A stretch of 64,000 nt of DNA from Rhodobacteraceae bacterium NBU2976 (GCA_023630215.1 JALPRQ010000001.1:1984001-2048000), one strand, 5' to 3'. Shown: positions 50,157 through 60,192, numbered from the stretch's first letter. Numbers and translations are program-made. Notes: generated by a model from the sequence alone, not told the origin.

Positions 50157-51245
50157 TTGCGAAATCTTGCCGATCTGACTGTCGTCGTTCCATGTTTCAA
50201 TGAACGCCCAAACGTTTTACCTATGATAGACAAGCTTTCAAAGGCACTCGAAGGTATTGATTGGGAAGTGGTTTTTGTCGATGACAACTCTCCTGACGGA
50301 ACCGCAGATGCTGTGCGCGAGGCGGCGTCACACAACCCACGCGTGCGCCTGATACATCGAATTGGTCGGCGGGGATTGGCCGGCGCTTGTATCGAGGGCA
50401 TCCTATCCTCGACCGCTCCGCTGGCTGCTGTGATCGACGGCGACCTCCAACATGACGAATCAAAACTGCGCGAAATGTACATTGCGATGCAATCCGGAGC
50501 CGACCTTGCCATCGGGAGTCGCAATGTCGAAGGCGGCTCCTCGGGTACGGGGCTATCTGCGATCCGCCAAAAGGGTAGCGATATGGCGAATGGTTTGGCC
50601 AAACGGCTGCTGAAGATCGACGCAACAGACCCGATGAGCGGCTTTTTCATGGTGCGCAGAACCCGGTTCAATGCCATCGTGACCGACCTGCAAACCCAAG
50701 GTTTCAAAATCCTCGCCGATATGTTGGCAGCCTCGAAAGGCACATGGAATGTCGTTGAGGTCCCTTACACCTTCCGTGAACGCCAGCATGGCGAAAGCAA
50801 GATGGACAGTGCTGTCACGCTGGAATTCCTTGGCCTTTTGGCATCACGCCTAACCGGCGGCCTGATGCCCATTCGGTTCGTGCTGTTTATCATGGTCGGC
50901 CTGTCGGGCGTGTTCGTGCAACTCGCCGCCGTCTGGCTGGCGCTGCTGATCATCCCAAGCTTCGCCATCGCGCAGACATTTGGCGTGTTTATCGCGATGA
51001 CCTCCAACTTTCTACTGAATAACGCGCTTACCTATCGCGACCGCAAACTGACGGGTCGTGCGATGCTGCGCGGAGTGTTGTCCTTCTACGCCGTCTGTTC
51101 TGTCGGGGCCATCGCCAATGTCGGCGTGGCCGAGCTAATCTTTCGACTGTTCCCCTACTGGGCATTCGCCAGCATAATCGGGGCGATTGTTGGGGCATTC
51201 TGGAATTTCCTTGCCAGCTCGCTGGTGACTTGGCGCACAAGATGA
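50157..51245 (+). CDS. GT2 glycosyltransferase fused to a GtrA domain (DPM1-like)
   Basis: The product is a polyprenyl-phosphate sugar synthase. The GT2 domain (VVVPCFNERPN, FVDDNSPDGT, and the DGDLQHDE metal site) resembles dolichol-phosphate mannosyltransferase. From about residue 240 a GtrA-type four-helix membrane domain follows. It has 362 residues from a TTG start, with AAGG about 11 bases upstream. No better start is seen. The ATGA overlap couples it to the GT39 gene, whose product would use the lipid-linked sugar. Confidence 0.87.
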   Translation: MRNLADLTVVVPCFNERPNVLPMIDKLSKALEGIDWEVVFVDDNSPDGTADAVREAASHNPRVRLIHRIGRRGLAGACIEGILSSTAPLAAVIDGDLQHDESKLREMYIAMQSGADLAIGSRNVEGGSSGTGLSAIRQKGSDMANGLAKRLLKIDATDPMSGFFMVRRTRFNAIVTDLQTQGFKILADMLAASKGTWNVVEVPYTFRERQHGESKMDSAVTLEFLGLLASRLTGGLMPIRFVLFIMVGLSGVFVQLAAVWLALLIIPSFAIAQTFGVFIAMTSNFLLNNALTYRDRKLTGRAMLRGVLSFYAVCSVGAIANVGVAELIFRLFPYWAFASIIGAIVGAFWNFLASSLVTWRTR

Positions 51246-52657
51246 CATTGCGGCACATCCTTCTGATCGGATTGGCGGTGCGACTTGCCTTCGCTGCGTT
51301 CTTGCCGCTGGGTGTTGACGAAAATTATGCTATTGCGGTTGCCCGCGAATTTTCATGGTCCTTTTTTGACCACCCACCATTGGGGTTCTGGTCAGGTGTC
51401 ATTGTCCCGTCCCTAACTGGGTGGGAGCATCCCTTGTCCTATCGCCTGCCTTTTCTGATTATGGGCACAGTCACTATATACCTGATGTACCTGATCGGCC
51501 GGGAACTTCGGGACGAGCGCACCGGCCTTTGGACCGCGCTTCTTTACAGCATTGCTCCGTTCTTTGCCCTGTCTGGCAGCGTATTTGTCGTGCCCGACGG
51601 GCCGCTTAACCTTGCGGGGGCCTTTATCCTCTACCACCTGATCCGCATCACGAAACAGAACGATGCACCTTTGTCTGCATGGATTTGGGTGGGTCTGGGA
51701 CTGGCCGTCGCCATGATGTCGAAATATCAGGCCGGTCTAATCCCGATTGCGATGGTGATCTATGCCCTGATTTGGCAGCGCCGCTGGTTTCTGCAACCTG
51801 GACCTTACGTAGCATCATTCATCGGTCTGGTCGGGTTGGCACCGGTCGTCATTTGGAACATCCAAAATGACTGGATTTCCTTTGCATTCCAATCGGGGCG
51901 GAGCGGTGGAGGCTTTACGCCCGTCAACTTCCTGCGGATGCTGCTCGGGCAGATGATATACCTGCTACCACCAATTTTGATCGCTGCGATCATCGGACTG
52001 TGGAAACGTCCAGGGCTGGTTATGAGTTTGGCGCTGGCCCCCCTTTTGATGTTCAATGTGATTTATTTGATATCGTCGGGCACGTTGCCTCATTGGACCA
52101 TGCCCGGCTGGCAATTCGCCCTGCCGCTGGCAGCATTCTGGATCACCAGCACCGAACATCGACCGCGCCGGTTCGTCCGCTGGCTGACCGGGTTCGCCGT
52201 GCCAGTTTGGGGAGTGCTGGCGGCGATCCTGCTCCACGCGAATACCGGTATCCTGTCAGGGCGCACGCATATGCCACCTGCCTGGGATAACACGCTTGAG
52301 TTTTTCGACTATTCCAGTCTTCCCAACGCGTTCGAAACGGCCAACCTCGCTCCATCTCTTATCCTTACCGCCAACTGGATCACCGCCGGTCAAATCTCCA
52401 CCGCGCTTGGCGGCACAATCCCTGTCAGACCACTCTCTGATCCGCACCATTTCCAATTCATGACCAGCGCCAACCTACAGGGCGAAGCGTTCTTCATTGC
52501 GCCTTCATTGTTGTCCGACAGTGGAAAGACAAGCGAACGACTTCTCGCGCTTGGGCAGACACTAGACCCGGACGCCGAACTTCTACGTCCCGGCATACTT
52601 GATCGCGGCGGCATACCCTATGTCGCCATTTCTATCGTGCGCCTGACGCTTCCCTAA
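51242..52657 (+). CDS. GT39-family (ArnT/PMT-like) membrane glycosyltransferase
   Basis: The 471-residue product has about ten or more transmembrane helices. The first periplasmic loop carries acidic residues (GVDENYA), then HPPLGFW, both typical of polyprenyl-phosphate-sugar-dependent transferases. It would move a sugar from the lipid carrier made by the upstream gene onto a lipid or protein at the outer face of the inner membrane. The acceptor is unknown. The start overlaps the upstream stop codon (ATGA). Confidence 0.85.
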   Translation: MTLRHILLIGLAVRLAFAAFLPLGVDENYAIAVAREFSWSFFDHPPLGFWSGVIVPSLTGWEHPLSYRLPFLIMGTVTIYLMYLIGRELRDERTGLWTALLYSIAPFFALSGSVFVVPDGPLNLAGAFILYHLIRITKQNDAPLSAWIWVGLGLAVAMMSKYQAGLIPIAMVIYALIWQRRWFLQPGPYVASFIGLVGLAPVVIWNIQNDWISFAFQSGRSGGGFTPVNFLRMLLGQMIYLLPPILIAAIIGLWKRPGLVMSLALAPLLMFNVIYLISSGTLPHWTMPGWQFALPLAAFWITSTEHRPRRFVRWLTGFAVPVWGVLAAILLHANTGILSGRTHMPPAWDNTLEFFDYSSLPNAFETANLAPSLILTANWITAGQISTALGGTIPVRPLSDPHHFQFMTSANLQGEAFFIAPSLLSDSGKTSERLLALGQTLDPDAELLRPGILDRGGIPYVAISIVRLTLP

Positions 52658-52713
52658 TCCGCGATGCCGCTAACAGCATTGCCCACCCGCCAAATCCCCC
52701 CTAAACACCCCAC

Positions 52714-54729
52714 ATGACCAAGCAGAATCCCCTTGTGATATTCACCCCTTCTGGCAAGCGTGGCCGCTTCCCGGTGGGCACCCCTGTGTTGCAGGCTGCG
52801 CGTGAATTGGGGGTCGACTTGGACAGTGTCTGCGGTGGTCGCGGCATCTGTTCCAAATGCCAGATCACACCGTCATATGGCGAGTTTTCCAAACATGGCG
52901 TGACCGCGCGCGAAGGTGCTTTGTCCGACTGGAACGCCGTCGAAGAACGCTACGACACGATCCGCGGCCTGCCAAAGGGGCGCCGCCTTGGGTGTCAGGC
53001 GAAGGTGCAGGGCGACATCGTCATCGACGTCCCCCCTGAAAGTCAGGTCCATAAACAGGTCGTGCGCAAACGGGCTGAGGTTCGCGACATCACGCTGGAA
53101 CCCGCCACACGGTTGTATTTTGTCGAGGTCGCCGAGCCAAACATGGACGAACCCACCGGCGATCTGGAACGGCTGAAAACCGCCCTCGCTGAACAGTGGG
53201 AGATTGACGGCGTCGCCTTCGACCCTTCCATCCTCCCCACCCTGCAAAAGACGCTTCGTGATGGCAACTGGCAAGTTACGGTCGCGATCCACAACACCGG
53301 GACCCCCACGATCCTGAATGTCTGGCCGGGCTTTTACGAGGGCGGCATTTTCGGCCTCGCCATCGACCTTGGCTCTACCACCATCGCCGCGCATCTATGT
53401 AACCTGCAAACGGGCGAGGTTGTAGCGTCCTCCGGCCTCATGAACCCGCAAATCCGGTTTGGCGAGGATCTGATGTCCCGCGTCTCTTATGTAATGATGA
53501 ATCCTGGTGGGGACGCAGAAATGACGCGTGTCGTCCGCGAGGCAATCAACGCCCTGATCACCAACATCACGATTGAGGCGGAGCTGACAAGCGATCAGAT
53601 TTTCGAAACTGTGCTGGTCGCCAATCCGATCATGCACCATCTGTTTCTGGGAATTGACCCGACCGAGCTGGGCCAGGCTCCGTTCGCCCTGACCGTGTCG
53701 GACGCGCTCAACCTGCGCGCCAGCGATGTGAACATGAACCTCCACCCCGCTGCGCGACTTTACCTGCTGCCCTGTATCGCGGGACATGTTGGCGCGGACG
53801 CTGCGGCGGTGGCCCTGTCCGAAACGCCCTACAAATCCGATGAACTGACGCTGATTGTCGATGTCGGCACCAACGCCGAGATTCAGTTGGGGAACAAGGA
53901 TCGGCTGCTCGCCTGTTCCTCGCCCACCGGTCCGGCCTTCGAAGGGGCGCAAATCTCCGCCGGTCAACGCGCCGCCCCCGGCGCAATCGAGGCCGTGCGC
54001 ATCGACCCCGTCACCAAGGAACCGAAATTTCGCGTCATCGGCTGCGACCTCTGGTCGGACGAGGACGGTTTTACCGAAGGCACGCTATCGTCCGGCATCA
54101 CCGGTATCTGCGGATCGGGCATTATCGAGGCCATCGCTGAAATGCGCATGGCCGGGATCGTGGACGCGGGCGGGTTGATCGGGTCCGCTGCGCAAACCGG
54201 AACGGATCGCTGCATGGCCGAAGGGCGCACAAACGCCTACGTCCTGCATGATGGCCGCGAAAAAGGTGGGCCGCTGATCACTGTCACCAACGCCGATATC
54301 CGTGCCATCCAACTGGCCAAGGCGGCGCTCTATGCTGGTGCGCGGCTGTTGATGGATGAAATGGGTGTGGACCATGTGGATCGTGTGACGCTCGCAGGCG
54401 CGTTCGGGGCGCATATCTCACCAATGCACGCGATGGTGTTGGGGATGATCCCCGATTGCCCGCTCGACAAAGTGACCTCCGCCGGGAATGCCGCCGGGAC
54501 GGGTGCGCGGATTGCGTTGTTGAACACGGCCGCTCGGACGGAGATCGAACAGACCGTAAAAAACATCACCAAGATCGAAACCGCCATCGAACCGCGCTTT
54601 CAGGAGCATTTCGTGGCGGCTTCGAACATCCCGCACGCAACCGACACCTTCCCGAACCTGTCTGGTCACGTCACCCTGCCCACCGTCAGCTTCAACCAGA
54701 AACAATCCGAGCGCCGCCGTCGCCGCTGA
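52714..54729 (+). CDS. RamA-like corrinoid protein reactivase (2Fe-2S plus ASKHA)
   Basis: The 671-residue protein has an N-terminal 2Fe-2S ferredoxin domain (C40, C46, C49, C94). A linker follows, and then a DUF4445/ASKHA ATPase domain (AIDLGSTTIAAH, IVDVGTNAEIQLG, GITGICGSGIIEA). Proteins of this type reduce inactive Co(II) corrinoid to Co(I) with ATP. Here it very probably repairs the split methionine synthase, whose pterin-binding subunit is 3 kb upstream. It ends in a run of arginines. Confidence 0.88.
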   Translation: MTKQNPLVIFTPSGKRGRFPVGTPVLQAARELGVDLDSVCGGRGICSKCQITPSYGEFSKHGVTAREGALSDWNAVEERYDTIRGLPKGRRLGCQAKVQGDIVIDVPPESQVHKQVVRKRAEVRDITLEPATRLYFVEVAEPNMDEPTGDLERLKTALAEQWEIDGVAFDPSILPTLQKTLRDGNWQVTVAIHNTGTPTILNVWPGFYEGGIFGLAIDLGSTTIAAHLCNLQTGEVVASSGLMNPQIRFGEDLMSRVSYVMMNPGGDAEMTRVVREAINALITNITIEAELTSDQIFETVLVANPIMHHLFLGIDPTELGQAPFALTVSDALNLRASDVNMNLHPAARLYLLPCIAGHVGADAAAVALSETPYKSDELTLIVDVGTNAEIQLGNKDRLLACSSPTGPAFEGAQISAGQRAAPGAIEAVRIDPVTKEPKFRVIGCDLWSDEDGFTEGTLSSGITGICGSGIIEAIAEMRMAGIVDAGGLIGSAAQTGTDRCMAEGRTNAYVLHDGREKGGPLITVTNADIRAIQLAKAALYAGARLLMDEMGVDHVDRVTLAGAFGAHISPMHAMVLGMIPDCPLDKVTSAGNAAGTGARIALLNTAARTEIEQTVKNITKIETAIEPRFQEHFVAASNIPHATDTFPNLSGHVTLPTVSFNQKQSERRRRR

Positions 54730-54777
54730 TTGAAATCCGCCCAATTCATGCCAATATATCCCTGTAAAAGGACAGGC

Positions 54778-55467
54778 ATGATACGCGCAGCTTCGTACAA
54801 TATCCGCAAATCTGTCGGACTGGACCGCCAGCGCCGACCGGAACGTATTGTCGAAATCCTGAACGAGATCAACGCCGACATCGTCGCCTTGCAGGAGGTT
54901 GATCGCCGCACCGGTGCCCGCCCCACCACGATCCCACGCAACATGATCGAGGCCGAGACCGACCTTAAAATCATCGACCTCGCCATCCGTCCCGACAGCA
55001 TCGGCTGGCACGGCAACGCGCTGTTGGTGCGCAAGGACGCCGATATTCACCACGCCCGCCGCCACGATATCCCGCGTCTTGAACCGCGCGGGGCGGTCAG
55101 CGCGGATATCACGCTGCACGGCGAAACCCTCCGCATCGTCGGCACCCATCTGGGATTGGTGAAACGCGTGCGTCAGCAACAGATCCGTGCCATTACCGAA
55201 CAGCTCGACACCCTGCCCGCATTGCCGACGCTGATCATGGGCGACCTCAACGAGTGGCGTCCCGGTGGCAGCCTCGACCAGTTTGGCGAGACATATGCCA
55301 TCGCCACTCCCGGCCCCAGCTTCCATTCGTCGCGCCCCGTGGCGTCACTGGATCGGATCATCCTGTGCAACCGCCTTGATCTGTTGGAAGGCGCGGTGCA
55401 TCAGTCAGAGCTTGCGAAAATCGCCTCCGACCATTTGCCAATCTATGCAGATATCCGCCCCGCCTAA
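54778..55467 (+). CDS. Endonuclease/exonuclease/phosphatase-family protein
   Basis: The EEP-fold hydrolase has 229 residues, with N-terminal ASYNIRKSVG, the metal-binding glutamate in LQEVDRRTG, catalytic MGDLNEWRPGG and SDHLPIYADI. AAGGA precedes ATG 54778. There is no signal peptide. The substrate could be DNA, phospholipid or another phosphodiester, and the sequence does not tell which. It is convergent with the YjdF-like membrane gene, overlapping at the stop codons. Confidence 0.87.
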   Translation: MIRAASYNIRKSVGLDRQRRPERIVEILNEINADIVALQEVDRRTGARPTTIPRNMIEAETDLKIIDLAIRPDSIGWHGNALLVRKDADIHHARRHDIPRLEPRGAVSADITLHGETLRIVGTHLGLVKRVRQQQIRAITEQLDTLPALPTLIMGDLNEWRPGGSLDQFGETYAIATPGPSFHSSRPVASLDRIILCNRLDLLEGAVHQSELAKIASDHLPIYADIRPA

Positions 55468-56105
55468 TCCTTGTTCTTGGAAAAGAGGCGGCGGTTGTTT
55501 TTGACGAACTCGTCAATCATACCCGCCAGTCCGCCGAACCATTTCTGCTTCAGGTAAAAGAACCCCGCAGCCGATCCAAGTAGCGCCCCAACCGCGTCGA
55601 TCATCAGATCACCCATCGTATCCACCAGCCCGGATTTCTGCATGTTGAGGCCGAAAATCTGATCCATTGCGAACTCGAAAATCTCCCACACGGCACCGAT
55701 GGTCATGGCAAAACAAAAGGCGAAAAACGCCATCGCTATGGGCGGGGCGGCATAGCGGTCGCCCTTGAACAGCAGGAAGATAAAGATAAACCCGATCAGC
55801 CCGAATCCGATCGCGCTGCCCCCATGGAGCACAATATCCCACCACCAATAGCGATTATAGAAATCGCTCACCTCTCCCAGCACCAACGTGGCATAGGTGA
55901 AGATGATAATGCCCGACGTAAAAGCCAGCGGCAGTTTGATCTGGTAGGAGCGTTCGATAATATCCGGCAGAAAGGTCAGCCCCAGCGTGATGATCAGGAT
56001 CGCCAGCGAAATCCACGAATATTCGTAAATCGCGAAACCCATCCCGCCAACCAGCAGAATGCGGACCCCCGTTTCCACGATCGTATCACCCAAGAACCAG
56101 CGCAT
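55464..56105 (-). CDS. DUF2238/YjdF-like integral membrane protein
   Basis: The 213-residue product has six hydrophobic spans and the conserved WWDIVLHGGSAIGFG, AVWEIFEFAMDQ and DTMGDLMIDAVGALLG segments, which fit the YjdF/DUF2238 type (VanZ-like topology). AGGAGGGG lies directly before ATG 56105. The function is unknown. It is divergent from tyrS with a gap of 113 bases. Confidence 0.72.
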   Translation of the reverse strand: MRWFLGDTIVETGVRILLVGGMGFAIYEYSWISLAILIITLGLTFLPDIIERSYQIKLPLAFTSGIIIFTYATLVLGEVSDFYNRYWWWDIVLHGGSAIGFGLIGFIFIFLLFKGDRYAAPPIAMAFFAFCFAMTIGAVWEIFEFAMDQIFGLNMQKSGLVDTMGDLMIDAVGALLGSAAGFFYLKQKWFGGLAGMIDEFVKNNRRLFSKNKD

Positions 56106-56218
56106 AACCCCTCCTGCCAATAATCTGGGCAGTGTGCATTCAAACCGCAAGTCATTCCTCTTCCCTTTCCTGCCCCACGCGGTATAACGCGCTGCACGAA
56201 AATCCAAGGAACGGACCA

Positions 56219-57469
56219 ATGACCTACAAGCCCAAAAGCGAATTTCTGCAGGTGATGCAGACCCGCGGCTTTCTGTCTGACTGCACAGACATGGAAGGCC
56301 TTGATGAAGCTTTTCTTAGCGGCATTGTTCCGGGCTATATCGGATTTGATGCCACCGCGGATTCTATGCATATCGGCAATATGCTGCAACTGATGCTGCT
56401 ACGCTGGCTTCAGAAAACCGGGCATAAGCCGATTTTCCTGATCGGCGGTGGGACCACAAAAATTGGCGACCCGTCGGGCAAGGATGAAAGCCGCCAGCTA
56501 TTAACGGCCGAGATGATCAACAAGAATATCGAAGGCTACCGCAAGGCAGCGGATAAATATGTGAAATTCGGTGACGGTCCTACCGACGCAATAGTCGCAA
56601 ACAACGCGGACTGGTTGGACGCTCTGAACTATGTCGAGTTCCTCCGCGATTACGGACGCCATTTCACCATCAACCGGATGCTGACATTTGACAGTGTGAA
56701 GCTGCGGTTGGAACGGGAACAGCCACTCACCTTTCTGGAATTCAACTACATGCTGTTGCAGGCATACGATTTCATGGAACTGAATCGTCGTTTCGGTTGC
56801 AGGCTGCAAATGGGCGGCTCGGACCAATGGGGGAATATCGTCAACGGGATAGACCTGACACGGCGTGTCAACGGGGCCGAGGTTTTTGGCATGACCTCCC
56901 CTCTGATCACCCGCGCCGACGGGTCAAAGATGGGCAAGTCCGTCTCTGGTGCGATCTGGCTGAACGAGGATAAGCTGTCAGCCTATGAATTCTGGCAATA
57001 CTGGCGCAACACCCTGGACGCCGATGTGGGTCGGTTCATGAAATTGTTTACCGAACTGCCTATCGAAGAATGTGACCGCTACGGGGCATTGGTAGGGGCC
57101 GAGATTAACGAAGCGAAGATCATCCTCGCCAACGAAGTCACCACCTTGTTGCATGGTGCCGAGGCGGCAAAGACCGCCGAAGCCACCGCCCGTGAAGTCT
57201 TCGAAAAAGGCGGTATCGGGGATGATTTGCCCACCGTGACCCTGTCCGCCGCCGACGCGGGTGAAGCTGTGTCCATTGTCCAGCTGTTCGTCATGGCGGG
57301 GCTGGCCGCTTCCGGCAAGGAGGCAAAGCGTCTAATCGCGGAAAATGGGGCCCGCGTGAATGACGAACTGATCACCGATGCTGGCCAGATGATCCCGTCG
57401 GCGGCGATTGCCGACACGCTAAAATTGTCTGCAGGCAAAAAACGGCACGCATTGATTAAACTCGGATAA
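56219..57469 (+). CDS. tyrS: Tyrosyl-tRNA synthetase
   Basis: TyrS charges tRNA(Tyr). The 416-residue class I enzyme has [13 protein letters not shown] as its HIGH motif, the [14 protein letters not shown] segment, KMSKS as SKMGKS, and a C-terminal S4 RNA-binding domain. AAGGA is 8 bases before the ATG at 56219. A longer frame upstream to 56132 lacks a site. Downstream to 57593 I see only an AT-rich stretch. Confidence 0.97.
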   Translation: MTYKPKSEFLQVMQTRGFLSDCTDMEGLDEAFLSGIVPGYIGFDATADSMHIGNMLQLMLLRWLQKTGHKPIFLIGGGTTKIGDPSGKDESRQLLTAEMINKNIEGYRKAADKYVKFGDGPTDAIVANNADWLDALNYVEFLRDYGRHFTINRMLTFDSVKLRLEREQPLTFLEFNYMLLQAYDFMELNRRFGCRLQMGGSDQWGNIVNGIDLTRRVNGAEVFGMTSPLITRADGSKMGKSVSGAIWLNEDKLSAYEFWQYWRNTLDADVGRFMKLFTELPIEECDRYGALVGAEINEAKIILANEVTTLLHGAEAAKTAEATAREVFEKGGIGDDLPTVTLSAADAGEAVSIVQLFVMAGLAASGKEAKRLIAENGARVNDELITDAGQMIPSAAIADTLKLSAGKKRHALIKLG

Positions 57470-57593
57470 ATCAGGAAATATCGGATTTTCTTTGAAATAG
57501 GGCAATTATGCCCTATTTTCTGCCAATTATCATCAGATTTGGCGACAATATTGATACCTGTAAAGTGCAATCGTAACCCAGCAGGTATCGCAA

Positions 57594-57743
57594 ATGTTGT
57601 TGGCTCCCGTTTCCTACATCTCCATGATGGGCATTGTAATCGGTATGTTCTTGCTGGCCATTCCCACCTTTGCCGATCCTCAGACGACAACCGTTCATCA
57701 TGAATGTGCCCAAACCACGGAATGCGGCCAGATCGATCATTGA
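57594..57743 (+). CDS. Small exported peptide (49 residues)
   Basis: The 49-codon frame encodes a signal-peptide-like segment (hydrophobic core MMGIVIGMFLLAI, cleavage after TFA) and a mature part of 22 residues with two cysteines (HHECAQTTECGQ). AGG lies 8 bases before the ATG. The mature peptide has two adjacent histidines and a Cys-x5-Cys spacing that could bind metal or form a disulfide loop. It is not a family I know. It fills most of the gap between tyrS and the DUF3179 gene. Coding status is uncertain. Confidence 0.4.
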   Translation: MLLAPVSYISMMGIVIGMFLLAIPTFADPQTTTVHHECAQTTECGQIDH

Positions 57744-57773
57744 AGGCAATCTTCGCTCTGCTTTAGACGCGGC

Positions 57774-58733
57774 CTAGTCCCCTAACATCCACTCGCCATC
57801 GGGGGTAAAGGCGTGAAAGGCAAAGGCAAACGTGACCTCGTGGATCACATCTTCGCCAGTTTCTGCATCATAGACCCGGATCGATCCGATATCCCGTGAA
57901 TCTGCGATACGGCGAACATCCAGCGCGGAAACCATGCCCGCTTTCCAGACGATACGCACCCCAGCCTCCTCCAGTTCCTCTATCGCTTGCAGGCGTTCCA
58001 ATGGCCAAGCCCGATCGCCAACACGTATCACGCGGGCCAGCGGTTCGATCCCATGCGGAGGGTCCTCGCCATTGTATAGGAACGGGCGGCCGCTATCATA
58101 TTTCGTATAGGGATTGGCACCATAGGATCTGCTGAACCCCTGTGGTTCCGCCATAACCAAACCATCGGGGTTACGGGCGATAAAATCTGACAAGGGTTCC
58201 ATCCAATTCACAATCGAAGTCAGCTTTGTGCCCGTCAGGTCGCCAACAATTGCCTCGCCGGTGAATTGCTGCCACCAACTCTCGGTCTGGCGGTCGAACA
58301 TGATCATGTCCGAATTGCGCAGCTTGCCGGTCACACCAAATGTCAGCAGTCCCCCGCTTACGCGCCGATCAAAGACCAGCGCCGAATTGCATAAGGGGCA
58401 GAAGGTGACCGCGACCGGGATATCCCCGATCACATCATTGGCAATCTCGTGCCAGGTCAGATACCTGATCGGATAAGCGCGTGGGGTTTCCCCGTCGATT
58501 TCCACCGTAATAACGGGTTCGACGCCCGGAATGTCCACGTCAGCGGCAGGAAGGAATTCCACCCGATCAAGTGCAGGGATCCCGTCACGCGGGGGACCGC
58601 CCGAGATGATCTCGATCCATTCCACTGACGATTTTGAAAAATCTGTGTTCGGCCATTCTTCTTCCCAGAATGGCGCTTGCGCCAGCGCAGCGGTTGTCAA
58701 AAACCAGAATGCCACAAACAGTCGGTACATCAT
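57774..58733 (-). CDS. DUF3179-family exported protein
   Basis: The 319-residue precursor has a signal peptide (MMYRLFVAFWFLTTAALA, then QAP) and the DUF3179 hallmark VTFCPLCNSALVFDRR with its Cys pair, plus RNSDMIMFDRQTESWWQQ. The family is common in marine bacteria and archaea, with no firm function. GGGAGG is 6 bases before ATG 58733. The frame continues to 58793 without a site. Confidence 0.88.
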   Translation of the reverse strand: MMYRLFVAFWFLTTAALAQAPFWEEEWPNTDFSKSSVEWIEIISGGPPRDGIPALDRVEFLPAADVDIPGVEPVITVEIDGETPRAYPIRYLTWHEIANDVIGDIPVAVTFCPLCNSALVFDRRVSGGLLTFGVTGKLRNSDMIMFDRQTESWWQQFTGEAIVGDLTGTKLTSIVNWMEPLSDFIARNPDGLVMAEPQGFSRSYGANPYTKYDSGRPFLYNGEDPPHGIEPLARVIRVGDRAWPLERLQAIEELEEAGVRIVWKAGMVSALDVRRIADSRDIGSIRVYDAETGEDVIHEVTFAFAFHAFTPDGEWMLGD

Positions 58734-58813
58734 AACAGGCCTCCCATGGCACGAGTTTGCCCGCTGTTTGTTGCAAAGGCTATCCGTGGTCACGCCAATT
58801 TGACCCCGCCGGA

Positions 58814-59497
58814 TTACAGGTCTGCTTTCACCCGTACCGACGCCATGTAATCCGGAGCGTCAAATACCATACCATTGTTTTGGGCATCACCTCGCTTGAT
58901 CTGATGCACAAACTCCATGCCGCTGACGACCCGACCAATTACAGTGTATTGGCCGTTAAGCGAGCTTTGCGGTCCGAACATGATGAAGAATTGCGAATTC
59001 GCGGAATTCGGATCGGCCGAACGCGCCATTCCGACAATTCCTTCCACAAACTGCTCATCCGAAACTTCGATCGGCAGGTTGGGAAGATCTGATCCGCCGC
59101 GGCCCGCCAACCTTATGTCATATTCCGCGAAATTGGCAAATTTGACGTCGCCTGTTTGCGCCATAAACCCGTCAATCACCCGATGAAAGGCGATACCGTC
59201 ATAGGCACCGCTTTTTGCCAGTTCACGAAGACGCTCGGTGTGCAAGGGGGCGATATCATTAAACAATTCGATCTCCACAGTGCCGGATACCGAACCAGCC
59301 AATTCAATCACCAGAACATATTCGTCATCGGATACGATCATGGCCGCCGGATCGGGACGCGTAATTTCCGTCAGTTGCGGTTGCTCGGCTTCGCCGGTGA
59401 CAATCGCAGCGCCGCCGGCAAAATTGTACCAATAATAACCACCACCTGCGGCTGCCAATACCAGGACAACAAGCGCGAACAATACGGGTTTCGTCAT
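58814..59497 (-). CDS. Membrane-anchored cyclophilin (peptidyl-prolyl isomerase), copy 3
   Basis: The 227-residue protein has an N-terminal span (about 5-25) and a cyclophilin domain with IAFHRVIDGFMAQTGD and NSQFFIMFG. It catalyses proline cis-trans isomerisation, here probably in the periplasm. It is the last of three tandem cyclophilin genes and lies 59 bases after copy 2. The linker between anchor and domain is about 40 residues. Confidence 0.92.
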   Translation of the reverse strand: MTKPVLFALVVLVLAAAGGGYYWYNFAGGAAIVTGEAEQPQLTEITRPDPAAMIVSDDEYVLVIELAGSVSGTVEIELFNDIAPLHTERLRELAKSGAYDGIAFHRVIDGFMAQTGDVKFANFAEYDIRLAGRGGSDLPNLPIEVSDEQFVEGIVGMARSADPNSANSQFFIMFGPQSSLNGQYTVIGRVVSGMEFVHQIKRGDAQNNGMVFDAPDYMASVRVKADL

Positions 59498-59556
59498 GAT
59501 TTCAATCCCTTGGGAGTATGAGGGCGACTCAACTTTAGTGCGGAATTACCAAAGGC

Positions 59557-60192
59557 TCAATATATCTCGATACGTGCTTCCCGAATATAATCCGGATCAG
59601 CCAGCAAAATACCGTTGTTGCCACGCCCACCGGGCTTGATGGAATTGACCAAATTCATCCCCGAAACGACCCGACCGATCACGGTATATTGGCCATTCAG
59701 ATTTAGGTAATCACCCGTCAGGATAAAGAATTGTGAATTGGCGGAATCCGGAGCGTTGCCCCGTGACATAGCGACAACACCCGCCAAGAAATCGATGTCC
59801 GAAAATTCGGGATCCAGATTGAACTTGTCCGACCCACCTTTGCCGACATACCGCGCATCATACCCTTCGACCGCCCCGTTTCTGACGTCACCAGTCTGGG
59901 CCATGAATCCTTCGATCACCCGGTGAAAGGCGATTCCATCATATTCGCCCGCATTCGCAAGATCGATCACCCTCTGCACATTATTGGGGGCAACGCCGGG
60001 ATAGAGTTCGATATAAATCGTGCCTTCGACGGATCCCGCAACATCAAGCACCAGCACGTATTCACTTGCTGAATAGTCTATGGGCGGCGCTTCGACCGGG
60101 GCTTTACGGCTGGAAATCGACAGCCCCAAAACGCCAACCGCCAGCGCGAAAAACAGAAACGCCGCCCCGCGTTTTATCTGTCCACTATGCAT
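59557..60192 (-). CDS. Membrane-anchored or exported cyclophilin, copy 2
   Basis: The 211-residue protein has a basic start and a hydrophobic segment (about 10-27), followed by a cyclophilin domain with IAFHRVIEGFMAQTGD and NSQFFILTGD. It overlaps copy 1 by 8 bases, so the pair is coupled. The hydrophobic segment may be an anchor or an uncleaved signal. The domain matches copies 1 and 3 closely enough to suggest local duplication. Confidence 0.92.
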   Translation of the reverse strand: MHSGQIKRGAAFLFFALAVGVLGLSISSRKAPVEAPPIDYSASEYVLVLDVAGSVEGTIYIELYPGVAPNNVQRVIDLANAGEYDGIAFHRVIEGFMAQTGDVRNGAVEGYDARYVGKGGSDKFNLDPEFSDIDFLAGVVAMSRGNAPDSANSQFFILTGDYLNLNGQYTVIGRVVSGMNLVNSIKPGGRGNNGILLADPDYIREARIEIY

